From the NCBI GenBank assembly GCA_049669185.1, contig JBATKF010000505.1, positions 1 through 64,000 of the forward strand: DNA of 64,000 nucleotides. The letters are read 5' to 3'. A program made the position numbers and the translations under genes. Below are positions 1-8,880 of the stretch, one piece after another (the first letter of the stretch is position 1; every line of letters starts with the position of its first letter). The notes under the pieces are model-generated. The model was not told the origin of the DNA. It saw only the letters and a list, made by a program, of their open reading frames with translations, and did no database searches. Source of the DNA: Thiosocius sp049669185 (lineage in GTDB: Bacteria; Pseudomonadota; Gammaproteobacteria; Chromatiales; Chromatiaceae).

Positions 1-307
1 GCTGCGCGCCGCTGTGCAACAGGGCGCCGCGCGCCATCTCGGTGACGGTCTCGCGGCTGACGGCGCCGAACTCCGCCAGGGTCGCCGCCGACACCCCCAG
101 CATGTCCTGCTTGGCCTGGTTGCTGTAGGTCACAAAGCCCCGATCGAACCAGGCGCTGGAGCCAGCCATGTCGGTCAACGCCACGGCAACCCCCCCGCCG
201 GTGCAGGACTCGGCGCACACCAGCCTCCAGCCGCGCCGCTGCAAATGGACGGCAAGCTCCGCGACGAGTGTCGCGCGTCCCATGGAGTCACCGTTGCTTT
301 TGGCCAT
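1..307 (-). CDS. pncC: CinA C-terminal domain / PncC-like nicotinamide-nucleotide amidase, 3' end outside window
   Basis: The first 102 codons of a minus-strand gene run off the left edge. The frame contains the family motif CAESCTGGG, then DMAGSSAWFDRG, VTYSN and FGAVSRETV, in the order found in the CinA C-terminal domain. That domain deamidates nicotinamide mononucleotide to NaMN and recycles pyridine nucleotides in the cytoplasm. The start may be the ATG at 307 or the in-frame ATG at 283. The short N-terminus suggests a stand-alone PncC rather than full CinA, but the missing 3' end leaves the total length unknown. A MITE-like element begins only 8 bp upstream of the 307 start and may have replaced its original promoter. 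Confidence 0.85.
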   Translation of the reverse strand, partial: MAKSNGDSMGRATLVAELAVHLQRRGWRLVCAESCTGGGVAVALTDMAGSSAWFDRGFVTYSNQAKQDMLGVSAATLAEFGAVSRETVTEMARGALLHSGAQ

Positions 308-314
308 CCGCTAA

Positions 315-568
315 CCTGGAAATCTCACCGGTATCGCGGCGACTGGCGAGTTTCGCAGCCGCGCTGGCGCCGGGCTGGAGCGAAAGTGGTAGCCGTAGCT
401 ACCACTTGAGTGAAGACCAAGCCAGGGCGCGCGAGAAACCGCCAGGACCGCGATAGGCCAGCGGCGAAAACAGAGTGTCTTTGTTCGAAGTGGGTTCATG
501 TGGGCTAATACCGCTTGAAGTTCAATTGCTTATCAAGTAGCCGTTGGCCGGCTGGTGAGATTTCCAGG
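315..568. mobile_element. MITE-like element, 15-bp perfect terminal inverted repeats, CTAA duplication
   Basis: CCTGGAAATCTCACC at 315-329 is matched by its exact reverse complement at 554-568. Both ends are flanked directly by CTAA (311-314 and 569-572), which looks like a 4-bp target-site duplication. The 254-bp interior has no convincing gene. It holds a perfect 10-bp-arm hairpin, AAGTGGTAGC/GCTACCACTT, at 384-407. This layout suggests a non-autonomous element mobilised by a transposase elsewhere. The family cannot be named from sequence alone; a 4-bp duplication would suit IS1380-like elements. Nothing else is visible in the gene-free stretch 308-625 except the ribosome binding site of the next gene. 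Confidence 0.65.
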
Positions 569-625
569 CTAAACTTGCACATCCCACGTATCTCTCGCGA
601 CAGCATAACCGAAGAGGAAACCCGG

Positions 626-907
626 ATGAGCGACCAGCAGATTCTGCTCGAACGCAACCCCTCGCCGATGAAACTCGAGGTGATGGGCGTGTATGACTGG
701 CCGATCTGGCGCAAAGAGGCCTCGCGCTTCCCTTGGACCTACCAGCAGCAGGAGACCTGTTACGTGCTGCGCGGCAAGTTCAGTGTGACCCCGGAGGACG
801 GCGAAACCCAGCATTTCAAGCGCGGTGATCTAATCACATTTCCGCAGGGCATGAGCTGCGTCTGGGACATCGAGCAAGACGTCGAAAAGCACTACGACTT
901 GCAGTAA
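626..907 (+). CDS. small cupin-domain protein
   Basis: This 93-residue protein is a single compact cupin. It has the segments ETCYVLRGKFSVTPEDGE and FKRGDLITFPQGMSCVWDI, matching cupin motifs 1 and 2 of the DUF861/EutQ-like group. The usual histidine-rich metal motif 1 is not evident (ETCYVLRG in place of HxH), so metal binding is uncertain and the ligand is unknown. The ATG at 626 is chosen over upstream starts because a purine-rich GAAGAGGAAA site (611-620) precedes it. It is transcribed alone, converging with the glucan synthase gene, and lies just beyond the MITE-like element. Confidence 0.8.
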   Translation: MSDQQILLERNPSPMKLEVMGVYDWPIWRKEASRFPWTYQQQETCYVLRGKFSVTPEDGETQHFKRGDLITFPQGMSCVWDIEQDVEKHYDLQ

Positions 908-956
908 CTTCGCCCGTTCATCTCACCGGCTTTCGTAGCGAGGGCGGCGAACGGAC

Positions 957-3563
957 TCAAGCCAGTCGCGGATGTTGCAGGCGCCGCATGCTGCCGACCA
1001 GCCTGCCGGGCAGGCGCGGGGCCGCACTGATCAGTGAGAGCAGACCCGCTGCCGCATAGGGGATGCCCTGGATCAGCAGCAGGAACGACCAGACGCGCAC
1101 GTCGAGCAGCGCGCCGTCCTCGCGCATCAGCACCGCCCAGGCGGCCAGCAGCAGCACGGCCAAGAACAGCAGTTCTTCGCGCGCATCCAGCAGCGCGCGC
1201 ACCAGGCCGTGTGCCTTCGCGTGCTTGGGCGTGCGGAAGAAGCCGATATTCCTGGTTAGGAATCCGGTCAGCATCGCGCGCGCGATCACATGCGACAGCG
1301 CCAGGCCGGCAAGGCCCGCCGCCAGGCTCTGGCGCAGGCTGGCGGCAACACGCAGGCGGTAGAGCAGGAACATCTTGGACAGCTTGAATACGAACAGCGT
1401 CAACGGCAGCACCGCGAACAGGATGTGCGGCGGCGCGACCTCGTCGGGCAGCAGGATCATGCCCACTGACCACGCGATGGCCGCCAGATTGAAGGCCAGA
1501 TTGAAGCCGTCCGCGAGCCACGGCAGCCAACCGGCGACAAAATGGTAACGCTGCCCCCAGGTCAGCCGACTCCGTTGCAGCCCGACCAATGCGGCCATGT
1601 GCCGGCGCATAATGCGCACGGCGCCATAGGCCCAGCGAAAGCGCTGTTTCTTCAGGTCCGAAAAGTTGTCCGGGATCAGGCCCTTGCCATAGCTATGCGG
1701 GACGTAGGCCGCGGCATATCCGTGTTCAAATATGCGCAGGCCCAATTCGGCGTCCTCGGTAATGCACCACTCCGCCCAGCCGCCCACCTCTTCGAGCACC
1801 CTGCGCCGCACCATGGTCATGGTGCCGTGCTGGATGATGGCGTTGCGCTCGTTGCGGGTCACCATGCCGATCTGAAAAAAGCCGCGGTATTCCGCCTGGC
1901 ACATCGCCTTGAACAGGTTTTCGCTGCCGTCGCGATAGTCCTGCGGCGCCTGTACGATCGCCATCTGTGGGTCGTCCAGCAGCGGCGCCAGGTCGCGCAG
2001 CCATCCCGGCGTAACCCGATAATCAGCGTCGATCACCGCCACCACCTCGGCCGAGGGATCGGTATGGCGCAGCGCGAAATTCAGCGCGCCCGCCTTGAAG
2101 CCCGGCAGGGGATCGACGTGGAAAAAGCGAAAATGCTGCCCCAGGCGCCGACAGTGCGCCTCGACCGGCCGCCACACCGCCGGATCCCTCGTGTTGTTAT
2201 CGATCACCAGGACCTCGAAGTCCGGATAATCGAGGCTGGCCAGCGCGTTCAGCGTCTGCTTCAGCATCTCCGGCGGCTCGTTGTACGCCGGCACATGCAC
2301 CGAAATGCGCGGCAGGCGGTGCGCCGATGCGCTGCCAGGCAGCGGCACATGTCGCCGTTGTTTGCACCACAGCGACTCGGCCCATTCATGCGCCTCGGCC
2401 AGCAACACCACGATCACGCCGAGCGCGGCAATGAACAGGGCGATGCCGACTGCCAGCAGCGTGGCGGTCAGGTACTGCTGCGTAAAGTCGTATAGCAGCC
2501 ACACCACAAACGTGGTGATCGCATAGGCAACCACGGCGAGGAATCCACGACCACCGGATGAAAGGCTCGCGCTGTCGCGAAACAGCAACGCCAGGATCAA
2601 TACCGAAAGGCCGGTGCTGATCGCCGCCAGACTGAACCAGTTGGGTACTGCGACCACCGGCGAGGTAAACGCAAACTTGGCCTCGCGATCGGCATCGAAC
2701 ACCCCCCAGTGGCCGCCTACCTCGCCTTCGATCTGACGCTTCCAGGGCTGATCGAACGCCTCCATCAGATAATAGGTAATATCCTCGCGTTTGGCGGCGG
2801 CGAGAAAGCGCCGCAGGAATTTCGCCTGATTGGCGCGACTGGCGACGGCATCCTTGCGGGTCCGGCCATGACTCGGCCAGCCCACCTCCGAGATCACGAC
2901 CTCCTTGTCCGGGTAGGCCTGCTGCAATTCACGATAGCGGCGCAGCACGTGGTCCACGGCGCCCTCGACCGACACGCCCTCCCAGTAAGGGAGGACATGG
3001 ACCGCGATGAAATCGACCTGATCGACCAGTTCCGGGTGGTCGATCCAGATGTGCCATGGCTCGGCGGTGCTGACCGGCGCCCATACCGCGCGGCGCACGT
3101 GTTGCAGGTGCTCGATCATCTGCGCGACCGACCGATCCTCGCGCAGGAGGGTCTCGTTACCGATGATGACGCGAATCACCTGTCCGTGGTTCTCGCGATA
3201 GATATCGATCAGACGCGCGATCTCCGTCGCGTTGTCACCGGCCTGATTGCCGATCCAGGCGCCCAGCGTCACATTCAGGTCATGCGCTGCGGCCAGACGA
3301 GGCACCTCGCCCAGCGTACCTCGCACGGTGTAGGTGCGCACCGCATGCGCATCACCGGCCAGCAGCGCGAGATCGGCGTCGATGTCGCCGATGTCCGGGT
3401 TTGCGGAGAGTTCCGGGCTCTGATCGCCGCGCATCGGCGAAAACGAGAAGCCTTCGACCTTGGCCGGCCAAGGTGGCTCGATGTTGGGCCGATTGGCCAT
3501 GCCCCACAGCAGCACGGTCAGGAGTCCCATCAGCAGGGTAATCAGCACACTGGCGCGGTTCAT
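957..3563 (-). CDS. ndvB: Membrane glycosyltransferase with GH17 domain, NdvB-like beta-glucan synthase
   Basis: This 868-residue membrane protein joins two catalytic domains. After an N-terminal membrane anchor (about 6-22) comes a GH17 beta-1,3-glucanase/transglycosylase-like domain (about 35-305), with acid/base E137 in GNE and nucleophile E226 in ISEVGWP. Two membrane segments (about 310-390) lead to a family 2 glycosyltransferase (about 418-650), with DAD at 512-514, TED at 602-604 and QRFRW at 640-644. Further membrane helices follow. The architecture matches Pseudomonas aeruginosa NdvB, which makes periplasmic beta-1,3-glucans linked to biofilm antibiotic tolerance. A similar product, periplasmic or exported glucan, is inferred. 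The gene is monocistronic and divergent from mutS. Confidence 0.85.
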   Translation of the reverse strand: MNRASVLITLLMGLLTVLLWGMANRPNIEPPWPAKVEGFSFSPMRGDQSPELSANPDIGDIDADLALLAGDAHAVRTYTVRGTLGEVPRLAAAHDLNVTLGAWIGNQAGDNATEIARLIDIYRENHGQVIRVIIGNETLLREDRSVAQMIEHLQHVRRAVWAPVSTAEPWHIWIDHPELVDQVDFIAVHVLPYWEGVSVEGAVDHVLRRYRELQQAYPDKEVVISEVGWPSHGRTRKDAVASRANQAKFLRRFLAAAKREDITYYLMEAFDQPWKRQIEGEVGGHWGVFDADREAKFAFTSPVVAVPNWFSLAAISTGLSVLILALLFRDSASLSSGGRGFLAVVAYAITTFVVWLLYDFTQQYLTATLLAVGIALFIAALGVIVVLLAEAHEWAESLWCKQRRHVPLPGSASAHRLPRISVHVPAYNEPPEMLKQTLNALASLDYPDFEVLVIDNNTRDPAVWRPVEAHCRRLGQHFRFFHVDPLPGFKAGALNFALRHTDPSAEVVAVIDADYRVTPGWLRDLAPLLDDPQMAIVQAPQDYRDGSENLFKAMCQAEYRGFFQIGMVTRNERNAIIQHGTMTMVRRRVLEEVGGWAEWCITEDAELGLRIFEHGYAAAYVPHSYGKGLIPDNFSDLKKQRFRWAYGAVRIMRRHMAALVGLQRSRLTWGQRYHFVAGWLPWLADGFNLAFNLAAIAWSVGMILLPDEVAPPHILFAVLPLTLFVFKLSKMFLLYRLRVAASLRQSLAAGLAGLALSHVIARAMLTGFLTRNIGFFRTPKHAKAHGLVRALLDAREELLFLAVLLLAAWAVLMREDGALLDVRVWSFLLLIQGIPYAAAGLLSLISAAPRLPGRLVGSMRRLQHPRLA

Positions 3564-3602
3564 TATCGGGTTCTCGGCCTAATCGACGATGCGAACTCAT
3601 TA

Positions 3603-3622
3603 CCTGCGGCGGGCGCCGCAGG
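3603..3622. other. GC-rich hairpin in the ndvB-mutS divergent intergenic region
   Basis: CCTGCGGC and GCCGCAGG form a perfect 8-bp stem with a GGGC loop. There is no T-tract on either strand, so it is not a standard terminator. It lies in the 5' leader of the ndvB-like gene, about 40 bp upstream of its ATG. The rest of the 3564-3857 gap shows nothing else recognisable. Confidence 0.4.
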
Positions 3623-3857
3623 CCATCAAAAGACATTGCTTACAAGACACGCGTCACATCCCGGCGGCGCGCGATCGCGGCGCTGTGAGCCAGGTCAAAT
3701 CCGGCTGCTGCGGCAGGCTGTTAGCCGGCCAATAAGCGGCCCGGCGGGATGCTACTATGACGGCCCGCGCGCCACCGTGATCCCGTCCGCGCGGTACGCA
3801 GCCACTCACCATCAGCGAGCATACAGCCATCGCCGCCTTGGTACGTCCCTAGCTTGC

Positions 3858-6431
3858 ATGACAGACGCGAACGCCCAGCATACGCCAATGATGCGTCAGT
3901 ATCTGAGCATTAAGGCCGAGCACCCGAATCGGCTGGTATTTTACCGGATGGGGGATTTCTACGAACTGTTCTTCGACGATGCGCGCCGCGCCGCTGAATT
4001 GTTGGATATTACCCTGACCCAGCGCGGCCAGTCGGCCGGCCAGCCGATACCCATGGCCGGCGTACCCTTTCACGCCGCAGAGGGCTATCTGGCGAGGCTG
4101 GTCAAACTGGGCGAATCGGTGGCGATCTGCGAACAGATCGGCGATCCGGCCATGAGCAAAGGCCCGGTGGAGCGCCGGGTGGTGCGCATCGTCACGCCGG
4201 GCACGGTGAGTGATGAGGCCCTGCTCGACGCGCACAGCGACAACCTGCTGGCCGCACTGTGGCAGGCGGACGGCCACTACGGGCTGGCCTGGCTGGACCT
4301 GACCGGGGGTCGTTTTCGGGTGCAGCAGCTCGATACCGACCAGGTACTGGCCGGCGAGCTCGAGCGCCTGCGCCCGGCGGAACTCCTGCTGGCCGAGGAC
4401 CAGGCGCTGACACCGCTGGCCGGGCACCCCAACAACATTACGCGGCGCCCGGTGTGGCACTTTGACCAGGACACTGCGCTACGCCTGCTGAACGAGCAGT
4501 TTGGGACGCATGATCTGAGCGGCTTTGGCTGTGCCGACCTGCCGCTGGCGATCTGCGCTGCCGGTGCGCTGCTGCAGTACGTCGCGGATACTCAGCGCAG
4601 CGCATTGCCGCATGTCACACGCCTCAGCGTTGAGCGCCACGACGAGGGCATCGTCATTGATGCCGCCACGCGGCGCAACCTGGAGATCCTCGAGGCCACC
4701 TCGGGTAGACGCCAGCACAGCCTGGCAGGCCTGCTCGACAGCACCGCCACAGCGATGGGAAGCCGCCTGCTGCGGCGCTGGATCAGCCGGCCATTGCGCG
4801 ACCAGCAGACCGTGCGTGAACGCCATTCGGCCATCGCCTGCCTGCTCGATCATCACCTGGTCGGCGAGCTGCAGAAACTGCTGCGCGGTATCGGGGACAT
4901 CGAACGCATCCTGGCGCGCGTCGCCCTGCGTAGCGCACGGCCGCGCGACCTCGCGGTATTGCGCGACAGCCTGGCGGTGCTGGCAGCGCTGCAGGGGCCG
5001 TTGCGAGGTGCCGAAGACCCGGAGCTGCAGCGGCTGCGCACGGCGATCGGCGAGCACCCTCAGACCCTGGACCTGTTGGACCGTGCGATCGTCGAACAGC
5101 CACCGGTGGTGTTGCGTGACGGCGGGGTGTTGGCCGCCGGATTCGACGCCGAACTCGATGCGCTGCGCGACCTTTCGCAGAACGCCGATCAGTTCCTGGT
5201 CGACCTCGAACAGCGCGAACGCCGGCGGACCGGCATCGACAGCCTCAAGGTCAGCTATAACCGGGTGCACGGCTATTACATCGAGATCGGCCGCAGCAAG
5301 GCCGGGCAGGCGCCCGCTGACTACATCCGCCGTCAGACCCTGAAGGGCGCGGAGCGCTTTATCACACCGGAACTCAAGGCCTTCGAGGACAAGGTCCTGT
5401 CGGCGCGCGAGCGCGCATTGCAGCGCGAAAAGGCGCTGTACGACGAGTTGCTCGACGCACTGATGGCCCCACTCGGCGAACTGCAGCAGACCGCGGATGG
5501 CATCGCCCAACTCGATGTATTGAGCTGTTTCGCCGATCGCGCCACCCGTCTCGACCTGTGTCGCCCGACTTTCCGCGATGCGCCCGGCCTGGCGATCAGG
5601 GCGGGGCGTCACCCGGTGGTCGAACAAGTCAGTGACGCGCCGTTCATCGCCAACGATCTGGTCATGGATCACCAGCGCAATATCCTGATTGTCACCGGCC
5701 CGAACATGGGCGGCAAATCGACCTTCATGCGTCAATCGGCCTTGATTGTGCTGATGGCCTACGCGGGCTGCTATGTCCCGGCAGACGCTGCAGACCTGGG
5801 CCCCTTCGACCGCATCTTCTCGCGTATCGGGGCCTCTGATGATCTTACCGGCGGGCGTTCCACCTTCATGGTCGAGATGCAGGAGACGGCCAACATCCTG
5901 CACAACGCCAGCGACCGCTCGCTGGTGCTGATGGACGAAATCGGTCGCGGCACCAGTACCTTCGACGGTCTGTCACTGGCCTGGGCCTGCGCGGTCGAAC
6001 TCGCGACCCGGCTGCGGGCCTTTACCTTGTTCGCCACCCACTATTTCGAACTGACTACCCTGCCCGATGAGTACCCCGGAATCGTCAATGTCCACCTCGA
6101 TGCCGTCGAACATGCCGAGGGTATTGTATTTTTGCATGCGGTACGCGACGGACCCGCCAACCAAAGCTATGGTCTGCAGGTCGCGACACTCGCCGGCGTA
6201 CCGCGCAAGGTGATCGAGTTGGCGCGTCAACGACTGGCGGAACTCGAGCAGGCGGCACAGCGTCATGCCGCCGCGGAATCCAGCCAGCTGTCGCTGTTCC
6301 AGCCCTCGCCTAGCCAAGTCCAGGCGGATCCCCTGCGCGCGCGTTTGGACGCCATCGATCCGGATCAGTTGACCCCGCGCCAGGCCCTGGAGGCCCTTTA
6401 CGAACTGCGCACCTTGCGCGATGCTGACTGA
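3858..6431 (+). CDS. mutS: DNA mismatch repair protein MutS
   Basis: At 857 residues this is full length for MutS (E. coli 853). It recognises mispaired bases and recruits MutL. The mismatch-contacting Phe-Tyr-Glu lies at 34-36 (GDFYELF). The Walker A motif GPNMGGKST begins near residue 614, followed by Walker B VLMDEIGRGTST and the ATHYFELT switch. The open frame extends upstream without a stop to 2709, but that part is antisense to the glucan synthase. The ATG at 3858 gives the family N-terminus. fdxA follows 30 bp downstream and is probably co-transcribed, a common gammaproteobacterial arrangement. Confidence 0.97.
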   Translation: MTDANAQHTPMMRQYLSIKAEHPNRLVFYRMGDFYELFFDDARRAAELLDITLTQRGQSAGQPIPMAGVPFHAAEGYLARLVKLGESVAICEQIGDPAMSKGPVERRVVRIVTPGTVSDEALLDAHSDNLLAALWQADGHYGLAWLDLTGGRFRVQQLDTDQVLAGELERLRPAELLLAEDQALTPLAGHPNNITRRPVWHFDQDTALRLLNEQFGTHDLSGFGCADLPLAICAAGALLQYVADTQRSALPHVTRLSVERHDEGIVIDAATRRNLEILEATSGRRQHSLAGLLDSTATAMGSRLLRRWISRPLRDQQTVRERHSAIACLLDHHLVGELQKLLRGIGDIERILARVALRSARPRDLAVLRDSLAVLAALQGPLRGAEDPELQRLRTAIGEHPQTLDLLDRAIVEQPPVVLRDGGVLAAGFDAELDALRDLSQNADQFLVDLEQRERRRTGIDSLKVSYNRVHGYYIEIGRSKAGQAPADYIRRQTLKGAERFITPELKAFEDKVLSARERALQREKALYDELLDALMAPLGELQQTADGIAQLDVLSCFADRATRLDLCRPTFRDAPGLAIRAGRHPVVEQVSDAPFIANDLVMDHQRNILIVTGPNMGGKSTFMRQSALIVLMAYAGCYVPADAADLGPFDRIFSRIGASDDLTGGRSTFMVEMQETANILHNASDRSLVLMDEIGRGTSTFDGLSLAWACAVELATRLRAFTLFATHYFELTTLPDEYPGIVNVHLDAVEHAEGIVFLHAVRDGPANQSYGLQVATLAGVPRKVIELARQRLAELEQAAQRHAAAESSQLSLFQPSPSQVQADPLRARLDAIDPDQLTPRQALEALYELRTLRDAD

Positions 6432-6461
6432 CGTTCAGATGTTTCAGCGAGGGAAAAAGCG

Positions 6462-6785
6462 ATGACCTACGTCGTCACCGAGAACTGCATCAAGTGCAAG
6501 TACACCGATTGTGTCGAGGTCTGCCCGGTCGATTGTTTCCACGAAGGACCGAATTTTCTCGCCATCGACCCCGACGAATGCATCGATTGCGCCCTGTGCG
6601 AACCCGAGTGCCCGGCCGAGGCCATCTTCGCCGAAGATGACGTTCCCCGGGATCAGGAGGCATTCATCGCGCTGAACGCCGAACTGTGCGCCGACTGGCC
6701 GGTGATCACCCAGCGCAAAGATGCGCCACCGGATGCCACCGAGTGGGACGGCGTAGGAGACAAATTGAAGCTCCTCGAACGTTGA
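6462..6785 (+). CDS. fdxA: 7Fe ferredoxin FdxA
   Basis: This 107-residue soluble electron carrier has two cluster motifs. CIKCKYTDCVEVCPVDC near residues 9-25 supplies ligands for the [3Fe-4S] and one [4Fe-4S] cluster. CIDCALCEPECP near residues 40-51 completes the set. The long C-terminal extension ending in KLKLLER is typical of the FdxA (7Fe) type. A good ribosome binding site (GAGGGAAAAA) precedes the ATG. The neighbour mutS is a conserved partner with no known functional link. It is a candidate donor or acceptor for the aldehyde oxidoreductase elsewhere in the window, but there is no direct evidence for that. Confidence 0.95.
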   Translation: MTYVVTENCIKCKYTDCVEVCPVDCFHEGPNFLAIDPDECIDCALCEPECPAEAIFAEDDVPRDQEAFIALNAELCADWPVITQRKDAPPDATEWDGVGDKLKLLER

Positions 6786-6801
6786 TGGTCTGCGCGTCGC
6801 A

Positions 6802-7560
6802 TCAATCGAGGCGGGGGCGAGCGAGGATGGCGCTGATGTTGTCGTGACCGCCCGCCGTCAGGGCCGCGTCGACCAGGCTCTGCACCTGCTGCTCGAGGTC
6901 GCCTCGCGGGTCGCGGAGGATGCGCGCGATGGCACTGTCTGGTATCAGGCCGTGCAATCCGTCGCTGCACATCAGGTAGGTGTCACCGACCTCCAACACC
7001 GCGCTGCCGACATCCACCTCGGCCTCACGCTGAATCCCCAGACTGCGGGTCAATACGTTGTCGCGGATACCTGCCTCACGTGCTGAGGCGCGGTTTACGA
7101 ACACACCGTCATCGATCATGCGCTGAATTAACGAGTGATCACGGGTCAGGCGTCGCATCCGCCCATAGCGCACCCGATACAGGCGCGAATCCCCGACGTG
7201 CGCGTAAAATACCTGACCATCCCGGAAGACCGCCACAACCAGCGTCGTGCCCATGCCGGACAGCTCCGGATGGACATCGCACATTTCGCTCAGTGCCCGA
7301 TTGGCCGCGTCAACCGCCTGCCCGACCAGCCGCCGGCTCTCGGCATCATCGTCTCTGTGCTCGCGTTGCGACGGCAGGAGTTGGTTGAACGCCGCCCCTA
7401 CGGCGACGCGGCTGGCAATCTCGCCGGCGCGATGCCCGCCCATGCCGTCCGCGAGCACCGCCACCCCCAGGTCACCGTCGACCTCCAGCCAGTCCTGATT
7501 GCTTTTGCGCAGCAGTCCGGTGTGCGTGCGGACTGCCAGTTCCATCGTATGTACTGCCAT
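6802..7560 (-). CDS. PP2C-family Ser/Thr protein phosphatase (Stp1/PrpC-like)
   Basis: This 252-residue single-domain metal-dependent phosphatase has the PP2C motifs in order: SNQDW, LADGMGGHRAGE, SGMGTTLV, HVGDSRLYR, SDGLHGL and GGHDNISAI. The metal-binding aspartates in DGMGG, SDG and HDN are present. Such proteins reverse Hanks-type kinase phosphorylation or control secretion and cell-wall functions; no partner kinase is encoded here. The N-terminus could be the ATG at 7560 or the second methionine at residue 6. It converges with fdxA with a 16-bp gap and lies downstream of dsbC on the same strand. Confidence 0.9.
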   Translation of the reverse strand: MAVHTMELAVRTHTGLLRKSNQDWLEVDGDLGVAVLADGMGGHRAGEIASRVAVGAAFNQLLPSQREHRDDDAESRRLVGQAVDAANRALSEMCDVHPELSGMGTTLVVAVFRDGQVFYAHVGDSRLYRVRYGRMRRLTRDHSLIQRMIDDGVFVNRASAREAGIRDNVLTRSLGIQREAEVDVGSAVLEVGDTYLMCSDGLHGLIPDSAIARILRDPRGDLEQQVQSLVDAALTAGGHDNISAILARPRLD

Positions 7561-7619
7561 CGGGCGGCTCAGCGCTTGTCGATGTCTACCGGCCGGGTAG
7601 ACCGAATGTCAGTGTGAAC

Positions 7620-8354
7620 TCACTTGGCAGACGCTTGACGGCGCTGATCCAGGGCCTGGCGCAGCTTGTCGGGAGGCACATAGCCCGGCACCGTTTCACC
7701 GCTTTCGAGGACCAGTGCGGGCGTGCCCTGAAGGCGCATCGCCTGGCCCAGCGCGTAATGCTCGTCCACCGGGTTGTCGCAGGTCTTGGGCGCGACCGGC
7801 TGACCGGCCTTGGCCTGGTTCATGGCCGCCTTGCGGTCATCGGCACACCAGACAGAGACGGCCTTGTTGTAAGACTCGCTGCCGATACCCGCGCGCGGGT
7901 AGAAGAGGTAGCGGATGCGGATGCCTTTCTCATTGTAGCCGGCCATCTCGCTGTGCAGGCGGCGGCAGAACCCGCAATCGATGTCGGTAAACACCGTGAC
8001 TGTGTGCTCGGCATCCTCGGGCCCAAAAATCACCATCTGGTCTTCACCGACCTCCTGCAGCGCCGCCAGCTTGAGCGCCGATTGGCGCCCGGCAGTGATC
8101 TCGGTGCGCGTCTCGAGGTCGATCACACTGCCCTGCACTAGGAACCGCCCATCGCCTGTGACGTACACCACGCGCATCCCGAACGACACTTCGTAGAGAT
8201 TCTGGATCGGTGTGGTACGGATGTCGTCGACCTGCAGATCCGGCAGCAGCACCTTCAGTGATGCGGTGATCTTATCGGCGATCGCCTGGTCGACCGCCGC
8301 CTGGGCAGGGGCGATCAGCAACAGCGCGCAAACAAACAAAACTCGTCTAATCAT
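7620..8354 (-). CDS. dsbC: Thiol:disulfide isomerase DsbC
   Basis: The 244-residue precursor has a signal peptide (about 1-19, cleavage after AQA), so the enzyme acts in the periplasm. An N-terminal dimerisation domain (about 20-85) precedes a thioredoxin fold with the active site C127-G-F-C130 and the cis-proline loop GTPAL. A second cysteine pair (SVWC and KTC) matches the structural disulfide of DsbC. It isomerises wrong disulfides in secreted proteins and is normally kept reduced by DsbD, which is not seen here. yajQ lies 9 bp upstream on the same strand, so the two are probably co-transcribed. Confidence 0.94.
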   Translation of the reverse strand: MIRRVLFVCALLLIAPAQAAVDQAIADKITASLKVLLPDLQVDDIRTTPIQNLYEVSFGMRVVYVTGDGRFLVQGSVIDLETRTEITAGRQSALKLAALQEVGEDQMVIFGPEDAEHTVTVFTDIDCGFCRRLHSEMAGYNEKGIRIRYLFYPRAGIGSESYNKAVSVWCADDRKAAMNQAKAGQPVAPKTCDNPVDEHYALGQAMRLQGTPALVLESGETVPGYVPPDKLRQALDQRRQASAK

Positions 8355-8363
8355 GTTGAAAAC

Positions 8364-8846
8364 TCAGTCGCGAAAGTTGATGAACTGCAGCGGCAGCCCG
8401 AAGTCCACGCTCTTGAGCAGTGCGATAACCGCCTGCAGATCGTCGCGTTTCTTGCCGCTGACCCGCACCTGCTCACCCTGGATCTGGGCCTGCACCTTGA
8501 TCTTCGAGGCCTTGATCTCCTTGACCATCTTGCGGGCTGTATCGGTATCGATACCCTGACGCATGGTCACCGCCTGGCGCGCCCGATTGTTGGCCGTCTC
8601 GGCCTTGCCGATCTCCAGACAACCGATGTCGACCGACCGTTTGGCGAGCTTTTTTTGCAGGATGTCCATCATCTGCTCGAGCTGAAACTCGCTCTCGGCC
8701 TGCAGCGTCGCTGTCGCGCCGTCGAGACTCAGCTTGGCATCACTGCCCTTGAAGTCGAACCTCGTGCCAACCTCGCGATTCGCCTGGTCGACCGCGTTGC
8801 GCACCTCCTGCAAGTCGACTTCGGATACGACATCGAACGAGGACAT
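8364..8846 (-). CDS. yajQ: YajQ family nucleotide-binding protein
   Basis: At 160 residues it matches E. coli YajQ (163). The N-terminus SSFDVVSEVD, the RFDFKGSDA segment and the C-terminus PLQFINFRD are diagnostic. Members bind nucleotides; in Xanthomonas a homologue is a cyclic-di-GMP effector. The ATG at 8846 gives the canonical start; an upstream in-frame codon at 8912 would add a non-conserved leader. It probably forms a two-gene unit with dsbC. Confidence 0.95.
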   Translation of the reverse strand: MSSFDVVSEVDLQEVRNAVDQANREVGTRFDFKGSDAKLSLDGATATLQAESEFQLEQMMDILQKKLAKRSVDIGCLEIGKAETANNRARQAVTMRQGIDTDTARKMVKEIKASKIKVQAQIQGEQVRVSGKKRDDLQAVIALLKSVDFGLPLQFINFRD

Positions 8847-8880
8847 TGACCGACTCCACACCAAATCCGCCGCAAGGCTA

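Noticed and set aside
1542..2495. 317-codon plus-strand frame
   Set aside because: It is the opposite-strand shadow of the GT2 domain, with His/Arg/Gln-rich composition and no domain pattern.
2709..3857. Open reading frame upstream of and in frame with mutS
   Set aside because: It is antisense to the glucan synthase and unlike MutS; the MutS N-terminus begins at 3858.
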